NCBI GenBank assembly: GCA_035519675.1 | Contig: DATIWB010000140.1 | Location: forward strand, 1-64,000 | From: RPRB01 sp035519675 | GTDB taxonomy: Bacteria; Myxococcota; Myxococcia; Myxococcales; Myxococcaceae | DNA: 64,000 nt | Reading direction: 5' to 3' | In this document: positions 16,955-25,202 of the stretch, in pieces | How positions within the stretch are numbered: position 1 is the first letter of the stretch | How the letters are laid out: each line of letters opens with the position of its first letter | The notes under the pieces: model-generated | Told to the model about the DNA's origin: nothing | The model's database searches: none | What the model saw: the letters and a program-made list of their open reading frames with translations, nothing else | Translations under genes and position numbers: made by a program

Positions 16955-16993
16955 AAGCACCTCTCCGCAAGGATTCGTTCGGGAGATGAACTG

Positions 16994-18775
16994 ATGGCGA
17001 GCCAGATTGACGGGAGCGCGACCACGCTGACTCGAAACAAGGCCCTGCTCGACTGGGTGCGGGACTCCGCGGCGCTCGTCAAGCCGGACCGCATCGTGTG
17101 GTGCGACGGGTCGGAGGCCGAGAAGGAGCGCCTCACCAAGCACGCCGTCGACACCGGGGTGCTGATCCCGCTCAATCCCCAGAAGCGGCCAGGCTGCTAC
17201 CTCCATCGCTCGAACCCGAACGACGTCGCGCGGGTCGAGCACCTGACGTTCATCTGCACCAGGACGCAGGAGGCCGCAGGGCCGACCAACAACTGGATGG
17301 CTCCCCAGGAGGCCTACGGAAAGCTGACCAAGCTCTTCGACGGCTCGATGAAGGGCCGGACCATGTACGTCCTCCCGTACGTCATGGGCCCGATCGGCTC
17401 GCCGCTGTCCAAGGTGGGCATCGAGATCACCGACAGCGTGTACGTGGTCCTCAACATGCGGATCATGACCCGCATGGGGAAGCCGGCCCTGGACATGCTC
17501 GGCGACTCCGACGACTTCAACCGCGGCCTGCACTGCACCGGTGACCTGAGTCCCGAGCGCCGCTACATCTGTCACTTCCCCGAGGACAACACCATCTGGA
17601 GCTTCGGCTCGGGCTACGGGGGCAACGCCCTCCTGGGGAAGAAGTGCCTCGCGCTCCGCATCGGGAGCTGGCTGGGCAAGGACGAGGGCTGGTTCGCCGA
17701 GCACATGCTGATCCTCGGCGTGGAGAGCCCCGACGGGCAGATGACCTACGTCACCGGCGCGTTCCCCTCGGCGTGCGGCAAGACGAACTTCGCGATGATG
17801 ATTCCCCCCAAGCGGTTCGGGGGGTGGAAGGTCTGGACCGTCGGCGACGACATCGCCTGGATGCGCGTGGGGAAGGACGGCCGGCTCTGGGCGGTCAACC
17901 CCGAGAACGGGTACTTCGGCGTGGCGCCGGGCACCAACTTCGCCTCCAACCCGAACGCGATGAAGACCGTCGCCAAGGACACCATCTTCACCAACGTCGC
18001 CATGACCAAGGACGGCGACGTGTGGTGGGAGGGGATGGACGGCGAGGTCCCCGACGAGCTCACCGACTGGCAGGGCCGGCCCTGGAAGAAGGGCTCGAGC
18101 GAGAAGGCGGCGCACCCCAACTCGCGCTTCACCTCGCCGATGACCAACAACCCGGTGCTGAGCAAGCACGTCAACGACCCCGAGGGCGTGCCGATCAGCG
18201 CGATCATCTTCGGCGGGCGCCGGGCGACGACGATTCCCCTGGTGCTCCAGAGCTTCAACTGGGCGCACGGAGTGTTCCTCGGCGCAACGCTCGGTTCCGA
18301 GACCACCGCCGCGGCCACCGGGAAGGTCGGCGTCGTGCGCCGCGACCCGATGGCCATGCTGCCCTTCTGCGGCTACAACATGGGCCAGTACCTCCAGCAC
18401 TGGCTGGACATGCAGGACAAGATTCCCTACCCCCCCAAGCTCTTCCAGGTGAACTGGTTCCGGAAGGGGAAGGACGGCAAGTTCCTCTGGCCAGGCTTCG
18501 GCGAGAACATGCGGGTGCTGAAGTGGATCGTCGATCGCGCGCATGTCCGCGTCGGCGGCCAGGAGACGTTGTTCGGGTGGGTTCCCAAGGCCGGTGACCT
18601 GGACCTCTCGGGGCTGGACATCCCGCATGAGAAGGTGGACGAGGCCACGGCGATCCACGTGGACGAGTGGAAGAAGGAGCTCACCGAGGAGGGCGAGTTC
18701 TTCGAGATGCTGGGGAAGACCGCCCCCGAGACGCTCCAGCTCCAGCGCAAGCTGCTGCTCTCCCGCCTGAAGTGA
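16994..18775 (+). CDS. pckG: Phosphoenolpyruvate carboxykinase (GTP)
   Basis: It interconverts oxaloacetate and GTP with phosphoenolpyruvate, CO2 and GDP, the first committed step of gluconeogenesis. The 593-residue length matches the GTP-dependent family. It has the P-loop GAFPSACGKTNFAMM near residue 260, GDDIAWMR, the guanine-binding region FGGRRATTIPLVLQSFNWAHGV (residues about 412-433), PFCGYNMGQYLQHWL and FQVNWFRKGKDGKFLWPGFG. The ATG at 16994 follows GGGAG by 8 nt. It is monocistronic as far as visible; the next intact plus-strand gene starts 500 bp later. Confidence 0.98.
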   Translation: MASQIDGSATTLTRNKALLDWVRDSAALVKPDRIVWCDGSEAEKERLTKHAVDTGVLIPLNPQKRPGCYLHRSNPNDVARVEHLTFICTRTQEAAGPTNNWMAPQEAYGKLTKLFDGSMKGRTMYVLPYVMGPIGSPLSKVGIEITDSVYVVLNMRIMTRMGKPALDMLGDSDDFNRGLHCTGDLSPERRYICHFPEDNTIWSFGSGYGGNALLGKKCLALRIGSWLGKDEGWFAEHMLILGVESPDGQMTYVTGAFPSACGKTNFAMMIPPKRFGGWKVWTVGDDIAWMRVGKDGRLWAVNPENGYFGVAPGTNFASNPNAMKTVAKDTIFTNVAMTKDGDVWWEGMDGEVPDELTDWQGRPWKKGSSEKAAHPNSRFTSPMTNNPVLSKHVNDPEGVPISAIIFGGRRATTIPLVLQSFNWAHGVFLGATLGSETTAAATGKVGVVRRDPMAMLPFCGYNMGQYLQHWLDMQDKIPYPPKLFQVNWFRKGKDGKFLWPGFGENMRVLKWIVDRAHVRVGGQETLFGWVPKAGDLDLSGLDIPHEKVDEATAIHVDEWKKELTEEGEFFEMLGKTAPETLQLQRKLLLSRLK

Positions 18776-18793
18776 GTCGCGGCTCCGCTGGCC

Positions 18794-19152
18794 ATGACCA
18801 GCGTCGGCCCCTGGTGGGAGCAGTTCTTCGACGAGGACTACCTGCGCCTCTGGGCCGAGGCCTTCCCGATGGGACCCTGCTCATCGAGCAGCCGCGGTTC
18901 GACCCGGTCGCGGGGAGGGTCGAGTCCACCTGGTTCTGGGCGGGTCCCCGCGGCTCGGGCCGGAAGACGGCCTCGATCCGGGTGTACACCATCACCGAGC
19001 TGGTGCGGCTGATGGAGGGCGTGGGGCTGCGGTTCCAGGCCGCGCTCCATCCTGGATCGGGGGCGCCCTTCAGCCCTGCCGGCCCGTCGCTCGGTGGGCG
19101 CGTCCTGCTGATCTCCGAGGCGACCAGCGCCGGCGGGCCGGCCGGACCCTGA
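18794..19152 (+). pseudogene. Class I methyltransferase remnant with internal deletion
   Basis: The N-terminal frame starts MTSVGPWWEQFFDEDYLRLW at 18794, a typical SAM-methyltransferase opening. Near 18870 the homologous reading moves to another frame, PDGTLLIEQPRFDPVAGRVE. This continues through STWFWAGP, IRVYTITELVRLMEGVGLRF, FSPAGPSLGGRVLLIS and a stop at 19152, which is the usual C-terminal end of such enzymes. The SAM-binding Rossmann part that should lie between (motif I GxGxG and the following strands) is absent. An internal deletion with a frame change is the simplest reading. Confidence 0.75.
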
Positions 19153-19279
19153 GCGATTCGCAGTCTCCGGGGAATCGGCCCGGCGACCGGCGCGTTTTCG
19201 TTGCCGGCGCGGGCCGGGCCGGGCATCACCAGCCCACCGAGGCTCGCTGGGGCCCGAGGGCTCCGCAGGCGGGAGAGGG

Positions 19280-21898
19280 GTGAGCGTGTCGAGGCGGGCT
19301 GGGGCCTGGTGGGTGACCGCGCTGGTGTGTGCCCCGGCACTCGCGCTCGCCCAGACCTCGGCCGAGCCACCGCCCCAGCCGGGCGCGGGGCCGACGCTGA
19401 CCAGGCCCCCCGCCGTGGAGCGCTTCGTGGAGGCCGCTTACCCGCCCGAGGCGGAGGCCCAGAAGCTCGAGGGGCGGGTCGTCATGAGCATCGACCTCTC
19501 GGCGACCGGCGAGGTGACCCGTGCCGTGGTCGTGGAGCCCGCGGGGCACGGCTTCGACGAGGCCGCGCTGGCGGCGATCCGCCAGTTCCGCTTCACGCCC
19601 GCGGAGATCGACGGCAAGCCGAGCCCGGTCCGGATCACCTACGCCTACGACTTCGTGCTGCGGCCTGTGGCCGCCCAGGCCCAGGTCGCCCGGGAGGGGC
19701 CGGTGAACTTCACCGGCCGGGTCCTCGAGCGCGGGAACCGCAAGCCGCTCGCCGGCGCGGAGGTGGCCCTCCCCGCGCCGGGGATGAGCACCGTCACCGA
19801 CGCGCGGGGGCAGTTCAGCTTCCGCGACGTGCCCCCGGGCGAGGTGCAGGTGGTCATCACCGCGAGCGAGTTCCAGCGCTTCGAGACCACCGAGCGCGTC
19901 GACGCAGGGAAGCAGACCCAGGCCACCTACCACGTGCTCCGCACCTTCTTCTCCCCCTACGAGACGGTGGTGCGGGGCGCCCGGGAGAAGAAGGAGGTCA
20001 GCCAGACCACCATCTCGCTCCAGGAGATCCAGCGCATCCCCGGCACCACCGGCGATGCGCTGAAGGTCATCCAGAACCTCCCCGGCGTCGCCCGGCCCCC
20101 GCTGAACGGCGGGCTCATCGTCATCCGTGGCACCAGCCCGCGCGACTCCGGCATCTTCCTGGACGGCGAGCGCATCCCCCTGCTCTTCCACTTCGGCGGT
20201 CTGACCGCGGTCTACAACAGCGAGCTGCTCGAGGCGGTGGACTACCTGCCCGGCAACTTCTCCACCTACTACGGCGGCGTCGTCGGCGGGGTGGTGGACG
20301 TGAAGAGCCGCAATCCCAAGACCGACGGCTTCCACGGAGTGCTCGAGGTCAACGCCTACAACGCCAACGTCGTCCTCGAGACGCCGATCACCGACACCTT
20401 GAGCATCGCCGGGGCGTACCGGCGCTCGTACATCGACCTCATCCTCCCGCTGTTCCTCAAGCCCGACTCGCCCAGCTTCACCGTCGCCCCCCGCTACGAC
20501 GACGCGCAGCTCAAGCTCACCTGGAAGCCGAACGGGAAGAACACGGTCCAGCTGCTGGGGCTCCACAGCCAGGACGCGCTGGAGCTGATCACCAAGAGCT
20601 CGTTCTCCGGCGACCCCACGCTGGGCCGCGACTTCAAGAACGAGACCGGGTTCAACCAGTTCCGGCTCCGGCACACCCTCGTCGACGGAGCGTGGCGCGC
20701 GGACACCATCGGCGGCTTCGACCGGACCGACGTGAACCTCAACATCGGCGGACAGCGCGGGCTCACCCTCGGGGCGAGCACCTGGGCGCTGCGGAGCACC
20801 GTCGAGCTGCGGCTCGCGGAGTGGATCACCCCCGCGGTGGGGGTGGACTGGACGACCACCCACGGAACGATCCGCGCCGCGCTCGGCCAGCCGCCGCGCG
20901 AGGGCGAGCCGTCCTACTTCGGGCCGACCCGCGAGATCTTCTACGCGGATTCACCGTTCTGGCAGAACCAGCTCGGGCTGTGGACCGAGCTGCGCCTGCA
21001 CCCCTTCCCCTCGCTGCTGGTCGTCCCCGGGGTGCGGATGGACATCGTCACCATCCGGCTCCAGCGGACCCCACTGCTGACCGCGGATCCGCGGCTCGCG
21101 GTACGGTGGGCGGTGGCGCCTGAGGTGACGCTCAAGGCGGGGGTCGGGCTCTACCACTCCCCGCCCTCGCTCCAGGTCGGCGAGGCGGACCCGGTGTTCG
21201 GCAACCCGGATCTGGGGAGCCGCTACGCGCTGCAGAACAGCCTGGGCGTCGAGTGGAACATCCGCCCCGACCTCTTCCTGAGCGTGGAGGGCTTCTACAA
21301 CCGGCTGTGGGACATCCCGGTCAGCACCAGCGCGCTGGTCGAGCGGAACGGCCAGCTGGTGCCGCAGAATCTGGTGAACGAGGGCCGAGGGCGCATCTAC
21401 GGCTTCGAGGTGCTCTTCCGGCAGGCGCTGACCAAGCGGCTGTTCGGGTGGATCGCCTACACCTTCTCCAAGAGCGAGCGCATCGACCGCCCGGGGGCGA
21501 CCTGGCGGCTCTTCGACTTCGACCAGACCCACGTGCTGACCGCGATCGCCAGCTACAAGCTCGGCGCCGGCTGGGAGATCGGCGGCCGGTTCCGCTACGC
21601 GACGGGCAATCCACGCACGCCGGTGGTGGGGGCGGTGAAGGACGACCTCACCGACACCTACGTGCCCCTGTTCGGACCGGTCAACTCGTACCGGCTGCCG
21701 AACTTCGCGCAGCTCGACGTGCGGATCGACAAGATCTGGGTCTTCGACAACTGGTCGCTCGACCTGTACCTGGACATCCAGAACGTGACCAACACCCGGA
21801 GCATCGAGGGCACGCAGTACAACTACAACTACGCGCAGAGCGCCCAGTTCGAGGGACTTCCGATCGTGCCGATCCTGGGCGTGAAGGGGACGTGGTGA
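19280..21898 (+). CDS. TonB-dependent receptor with N-terminal TonB-C-like domain
   Basis: This is an outer-membrane gated channel of 872 residues. A signal peptide (WWVTALVCAPALALAQ) is followed by a TonB C-terminal-like domain at about 45-125 (AAYPPEAEAQKLEGRVVMSI, ALAAIRQFRFTPA). Next come a carboxypeptidase-regulatory-like domain at about 140-225 (FTGRVLERGNRKPLAGAEV), a plug at about 240-350 (IPGTTGDALKVIQNLPGV, VIRGTSPRDSGIFLDG) and a 22-strand-type barrel with an aromatic C-terminus. The GTG at 19280 has GGGAGAGG before it. The downstream lipoprotein overlaps its stop by ATGA. The substrate is unknown. Confidence 0.9.
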   Translation: MSVSRRAGAWWVTALVCAPALALAQTSAEPPPQPGAGPTLTRPPAVERFVEAAYPPEAEAQKLEGRVVMSIDLSATGEVTRAVVVEPAGHGFDEAALAAIRQFRFTPAEIDGKPSPVRITYAYDFVLRPVAAQAQVAREGPVNFTGRVLERGNRKPLAGAEVALPAPGMSTVTDARGQFSFRDVPPGEVQVVITASEFQRFETTERVDAGKQTQATYHVLRTFFSPYETVVRGAREKKEVSQTTISLQEIQRIPGTTGDALKVIQNLPGVARPPLNGGLIVIRGTSPRDSGIFLDGERIPLLFHFGGLTAVYNSELLEAVDYLPGNFSTYYGGVVGGVVDVKSRNPKTDGFHGVLEVNAYNANVVLETPITDTLSIAGAYRRSYIDLILPLFLKPDSPSFTVAPRYDDAQLKLTWKPNGKNTVQLLGLHSQDALELITKSSFSGDPTLGRDFKNETGFNQFRLRHTLVDGAWRADTIGGFDRTDVNLNIGGQRGLTLGASTWALRSTVELRLAEWITPAVGVDWTTTHGTIRAALGQPPREGEPSYFGPTREIFYADSPFWQNQLGLWTELRLHPFPSLLVVPGVRMDIVTIRLQRTPLLTADPRLAVRWAVAPEVTLKAGVGLYHSPPSLQVGEADPVFGNPDLGSRYALQNSLGVEWNIRPDLFLSVEGFYNRLWDIPVSTSALVERNGQLVPQNLVNEGRGRIYGFEVLFRQALTKRLFGWIAYTFSKSERIDRPGATWRLFDFDQTHVLTAIASYKLGAGWEIGGRFRYATGNPRTPVVGAVKDDLTDTYVPLFGPVNSYRLPNFAQLDVRIDKIWVFDNWSLDLYLDIQNVTNTRSIEGTQYNYNYAQSAQFEGLPIVPILGVKGTW

Positions 21899-22776
21899 TG
21901 GGGCGCGCGGGGGTGGCCGTCGGGGTGGGCGCGCTGGGGCTCGTGCTCGCGGCGAGCTGCGGGCCGGACCTCGAGAAGCAGAGCCAGCTGTTGGACCGCG
22001 TGCGACTGCTCGCGCTCCGGGCAGATCCGCCCGAGGTGGACCTGCGCGATGGCGGGCTGCCGCCGCCGATCCTCTTCTCGCCTCTGGCATACCCTGACGG
22101 CGGGCTGACCTTCCGGCTCGCGCTCTGCGGGCCCGGGAACCCGTTCGCCGCAGACTTCGACTGTCCCGGCAGCGACGGAGTGGACCTCCCCGACCTGGTG
22201 CTCGACGCCTCGCGGCCGGAGCTGCAGGGGTTCCTCCAGGCGGCGTTCGGGACCGTGGGGGCGATCGACGGAGGCATCAACGTCGGCGAGCCAGGGGTGG
22301 CACAGATCGCCATCGGCTATGAGCTGGCGCGGACGGATGCGGGGACGGACCCCTCGAACCGCGAGCGAGGCATCTACCGGCTCGCGGTGCGCTTCTCCGG
22401 CGCACCGAACCACAACCCCGAGCTGCTCGACGTCACCCTGCCCGACGGAGGCCCGCTCCAGGGCTCGGTGCTGCCGCTGGACCAGGAGATCCGTTTGTAC
22501 CCGCACATCCCCGACGGTGGTCCTGGAGGGATCGAGACCTACGTCGGTCTGGACGGTGGCATCCAGCACGAGCGGTTCAGCTACAGCTGGGAATCGACCG
22601 CGGGGGAGGTGGTGGACTTCCGTTCCGCCGAGCCCATCCCCGAGGACCCGAATGCCACCAGCGACGTGCGCTTCCGCACCCACGCCACTCCGATCCCGGT
22701 CCGCTTCTACGTCGTGCTCCGGGACCTGCGCGGGGGCGCCTCGTGGAAGGTGTTCGACGCGACGATCGGACCCTGA
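21898..22776 (+). CDS. Lipoprotein paired with the TonB-dependent receptor, function unknown
   Basis: This 292-residue exported lipoprotein starts at the ATGA overlap with the receptor stop, so the two are translationally coupled. The N-terminus VGVGALGLVLAASCGPD has a lipobox ending A-A-S-C at about residue 21. The mature part is rich in Asp-Gly-Gly turns and beta-type sequence (LRDGGLPPPILFSPLAYPDG, VTLPDGGPLQGSVLPL). Two cysteines in LALCGPGNPF and DFDCPGSDG may form a disulphide. I recognise no family. Context suggests a surface accessory for the receptor. Confidence 0.82.
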   Translation: MGRAGVAVGVGALGLVLAASCGPDLEKQSQLLDRVRLLALRADPPEVDLRDGGLPPPILFSPLAYPDGGLTFRLALCGPGNPFAADFDCPGSDGVDLPDLVLDASRPELQGFLQAAFGTVGAIDGGINVGEPGVAQIAIGYELARTDAGTDPSNRERGIYRLAVRFSGAPNHNPELLDVTLPDGGPLQGSVLPLDQEIRLYPHIPDGGPGGIETYVGLDGGIQHERFSYSWESTAGEVVDFRSAEPIPEDPNATSDVRFRTHATPIPVRFYVVLRDLRGGASWKVFDATIGP

Positions 22777-22820
22777 GTCGCCCCTCACCGAGGGCTTGCG
22801 TCACGAGCGACCTGGCGTCA

Positions 22821-22863
22821 CGAGGTGTCTGGCACCTCCCGTAACGAGGTGTCTGGCACCTCA
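22821..22863. repeat. Variant palindromic repeat pair (locus 4)
   Basis: Two copies of AGGTGTCTGGCACCT lie at 22823-22837 and 22847-22861. The right arm is GGCACCT instead of GACACCT, which leaves one G-T (G-U in RNA) pair in the stem. Both are preceded by ACG and lie between the convergent lipoprotein and di-haem cytochrome genes. The same substitution in both copies suggests local duplication. Confidence 0.85.
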
Positions 22864-22904
22864 CAAAAGTACGTGAATCCAAGTAGTTAGGCTCTGTCGG
22901 TCGA

Positions 22905-24158
22905 TCAGAGCCCGGCAACGAAGGTCAGGAGCAGCTCCTGCTCGGCCGGAGCGAGCGCCTGGAAGCGCTGGATCGTGCCGGCCGCCTCGGATCCAGGACC
23001 CCCGTGGCCGAGCACCGCCTCGCGAAGCGTGGTGGCCCGGCCGTCGTGGAGGAACGCCCGGAGATACCCGAGCCCGATGAGTGGCGCGGTCCGGAACTCG
23101 CTCGGCCCCGCGCCCTCCTCCACCTGCCCGTCGGCGAGGTCAGCGCCCATGTCGTGGAGGAGGAGATCGGTGAAGACCGGCGCATCGATGCCGGCAAGCT
23201 GGGGCGTCGGCCAGTCGGCGCGGGTCCGGAGGCTCGGGACGTGGCACACCGCACAGCCCACCGAGTCGAAGAGCGCAGCGCCCCGGACATCGGGCGCAGG
23301 ACGCGGGGGGATGTCGAGGAGCCGCGTGTACTCCACCAGCGCGGCCAGCGGCGTGTCGGGGACATCGACGCCCGGCAGCAGGTCGTCCACCAGCCCGTCG
23401 GGGTTGGGAAGCTCGGACGGCCGGAGGTTGGTGGTGAGCCCGAGGTCGCCCTGGAGCGCGTCGGCCACCACGTCGTCGAGCGTCGCCAGGCGCGCCTTCA
23501 CCCCGAAGCGTCCGATGAGCCCGGCTTCGCCTGCGCCATGCGAGGGAAACCGCGGGTCGATCGACGCCTGAGAGTGGAACGACACCCGGTGCACCCGGCC
23601 GCGGATGCCGTCGGTTCGGAGCGCCTGCTCCGCGGCCACCCGCTCGATCTCCGGGTCGGCGATCGCCTCGAGGTACGCCCGGCCGAACACCGGGGCGGCC
23701 AACCGGGTGGTCAGGCGGAGGACGGCACCCTCCGGTAACCCTCCGTCGGGCGGAAGCACCGGGGTCACCGCGCCTGCGGTCAGCAGCGGGCGCACCAGCG
23801 CGCCGAACGGCAGGACCTCGACCGGTCGTCCCGTGGTGGGCGACACCACAGCCATCCGCTGCGTCTGCACCGGTCCGCGGCCCCCGCGCAGGTGACAGGC
23901 AACACAGGAGGGCGCGACGTAAACCGGCCCGAGCCCGTCGAGGGGATCGAACGGCTGCTCGAAGACCTCATCGCCCGCCCGGAAGGCGCGCACCTGCTCG
24001 ACGGAGGCACCGTGGATCGGCAGGTCGGGCGTTCCCGGGGAGGGCGCGAGCTCCACACCCGCCGGTCCGGCATCCGGGCCACCGGCCGCTCCTCCCCCTC
24101 CGCAGGCGACGAGCAGAGCGACGAGGACGGACAGACGGGCCACGGAGCGTTCATCCAA
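22905..24158 (-). CDS. Di-haem oxidoreductase (DHOR-type) lipoprotein
   Basis: This is an exported c-type cytochrome of 417 residues. The signal peptide ends in a lipobox (LSVLVALLVACGGGG), which anchors it as a lipoprotein. Two haem-binding motifs are present: SCVACH near residue 86 and CAVCH near residue 304. The spacing and sequences such as DGIRGRVHRVSF, GAGEAGLIGRFGVKA, FTDLLLHDMGADLADG, FRTAPLIGLGYLRAFLHDGR and TLREAVLGHGG match the DUF1111/thiol-oxidoreductase (DHOR) family. The substrate is uncertain. It lies downstream of the DUF3667 gene on the same strand. Confidence 0.9.
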   Translation of the reverse strand: MDERSVARLSVLVALLVACGGGGAAGGPDAGPAGVELAPSPGTPDLPIHGASVEQVRAFRAGDEVFEQPFDPLDGLGPVYVAPSCVACHLRGGRGPVQTQRMAVVSPTTGRPVEVLPFGALVRPLLTAGAVTPVLPPDGGLPEGAVLRLTTRLAAPVFGRAYLEAIADPEIERVAAEQALRTDGIRGRVHRVSFHSQASIDPRFPSHGAGEAGLIGRFGVKARLATLDDVVADALQGDLGLTTNLRPSELPNPDGLVDDLLPGVDVPDTPLAALVEYTRLLDIPPRPAPDVRGAALFDSVGCAVCHVPSLRTRADWPTPQLAGIDAPVFTDLLLHDMGADLADGQVEEGAGPSEFRTAPLIGLGYLRAFLHDGRATTLREAVLGHGGPGSEAAGTIQRFQALAPAEQELLLTFVAGL

Positions 24159-24188
24159 CCACCGGTCGGCAGCGCCTGGCGACGCCGC

Positions 24189-25148
24189 TCAGGTCCCCAG
24201 CAGTGCCACCAGCATGGTCACCACCACCACCAGCGAGGAGATGACCAGATCCAGGAAGCCGAGGGCCAGCGTCTTCAGTACCGTCGTCACCCACCCGCTC
24301 CGGTAGAAGCGGTGGACCGCCACCAGGAACCACCCCACTGGTCCCAGGGCGCCGAGCAACGCCAGGGGCGGCCATCCGCTGAGCCCGAGACCCAGGCCCA
24401 GGAAGAGAACGGTGTGCGCGTGCAGCGCGAAGACCAGGTGGTCCACGTACGGCCGCTTCCACCACAGCATCCGGAGCAGGAGCGCGAAGACGGGCAGAAG
24501 GAGGAAGATCGCCTTCGGCAGCCGGGACAGGAACTCGGTCCGCAGCCGCTCCTGCGCCACGGAGTGGCCCTCGGTGATGTCCACCATCCGCTTCCCCGAC
24601 CCGTCCTCCGCCCCCGGAACCTCGGTCAGGCCTTGCAGCTTCTGCTGCAGCCGACGCTCGAGCTCCGGAGCGAAGGGGATGCGGACGCGGTCCTGCCGGT
24701 CCACCTTGACCGCCACGAAGTGCAGCGGCCGGAGCGCCAGCGCCGAGAAGAACAGCACGCTCACCCAGAAGTAGAGCCGGAGCGGCCGGATGTACCTGCT
24801 TCGCTTCCCCTCGGTGTAGGCCTCGCTCAGCGCTCCCGGGTGCCGGAGCAGCGTCGCCAGCGTCCACCACAGCTTCGACTCCAGCAGGACCGCCGGTCCC
24901 ACCGCGTCCTTGACCAGCTGCCACAGGCTCCGGTGCTCAGGCTCGCTCTTCTGGCCACACGACGCGCAGAAGGGCCCGAGCATGAGCGCCCCGCAGTCCA
25001 GGCAGTGATCGGGGAGCCGCTCCCCTCGCCGCGAGTAGCGCCAGGGCTCGGACTCGTCCTCCCGCTGCACCACGCCTCTCCCCAAGAGGAGGACGATATC
25101 CGAAGCGGGGCGCCGCTCACCTTCGGACACGTCCACGCCCCCCGCCAC
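24189..25148 (-). CDS. DUF3667-type zinc-ribbon membrane protein
   Basis: The 319-residue frame has a short zinc-ribbon, CLDCGALMLGPFCASCGQ at about residues 49-66. A hydrophobic membrane domain with about four helices follows (LRLYFWVSVLFFSALAL, AIFLLLPVFALLLRML, HAHTVLFLGLGLGLS, LDLVISSLVVVVTMLVALL). This is the DUF3667 arrangement; the function is unknown. The start is uncertain. GTG codons at 25073 and 25070, preceded by GGGGAGAGG, have a better ribosome site than the longer GTG at 25148. The shorter form would lose about 25 residues. Confidence 0.78.
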   Translation of the reverse strand: MAGGVDVSEGERRPASDIVLLLGRGVVQREDESEPWRYSRRGERLPDHCLDCGALMLGPFCASCGQKSEPEHRSLWQLVKDAVGPAVLLESKLWWTLATLLRHPGALSEAYTEGKRSRYIRPLRLYFWVSVLFFSALALRPLHFVAVKVDRQDRVRIPFAPELERRLQQKLQGLTEVPGAEDGSGKRMVDITEGHSVAQERLRTEFLSRLPKAIFLLLPVFALLLRMLWWKRPYVDHLVFALHAHTVLFLGLGLGLSGWPPLALLGALGPVGWFLVAVHRFYRSGWVTTVLKTLALGFLDLVISSLVVVVTMLVALLGT

Positions 25149-25202
25149 TGACGCCGCCAGGCCCGGCCCGTCCTGCCCGGCGAGTTCCCGTCCTGAAGGG
25201 CC

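Larger units (their letters stand above)
16438..16993. other. Divergent intergenic region between MFS gene and pckG
   Basis: This 556-bp region has no supported gene. It holds the palindromic repeat locus at 16574-16688 and a sigma-70-like promoter for pckG at 16926-16954. The rest shows nothing I can interpret. Confidence 0.7.
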
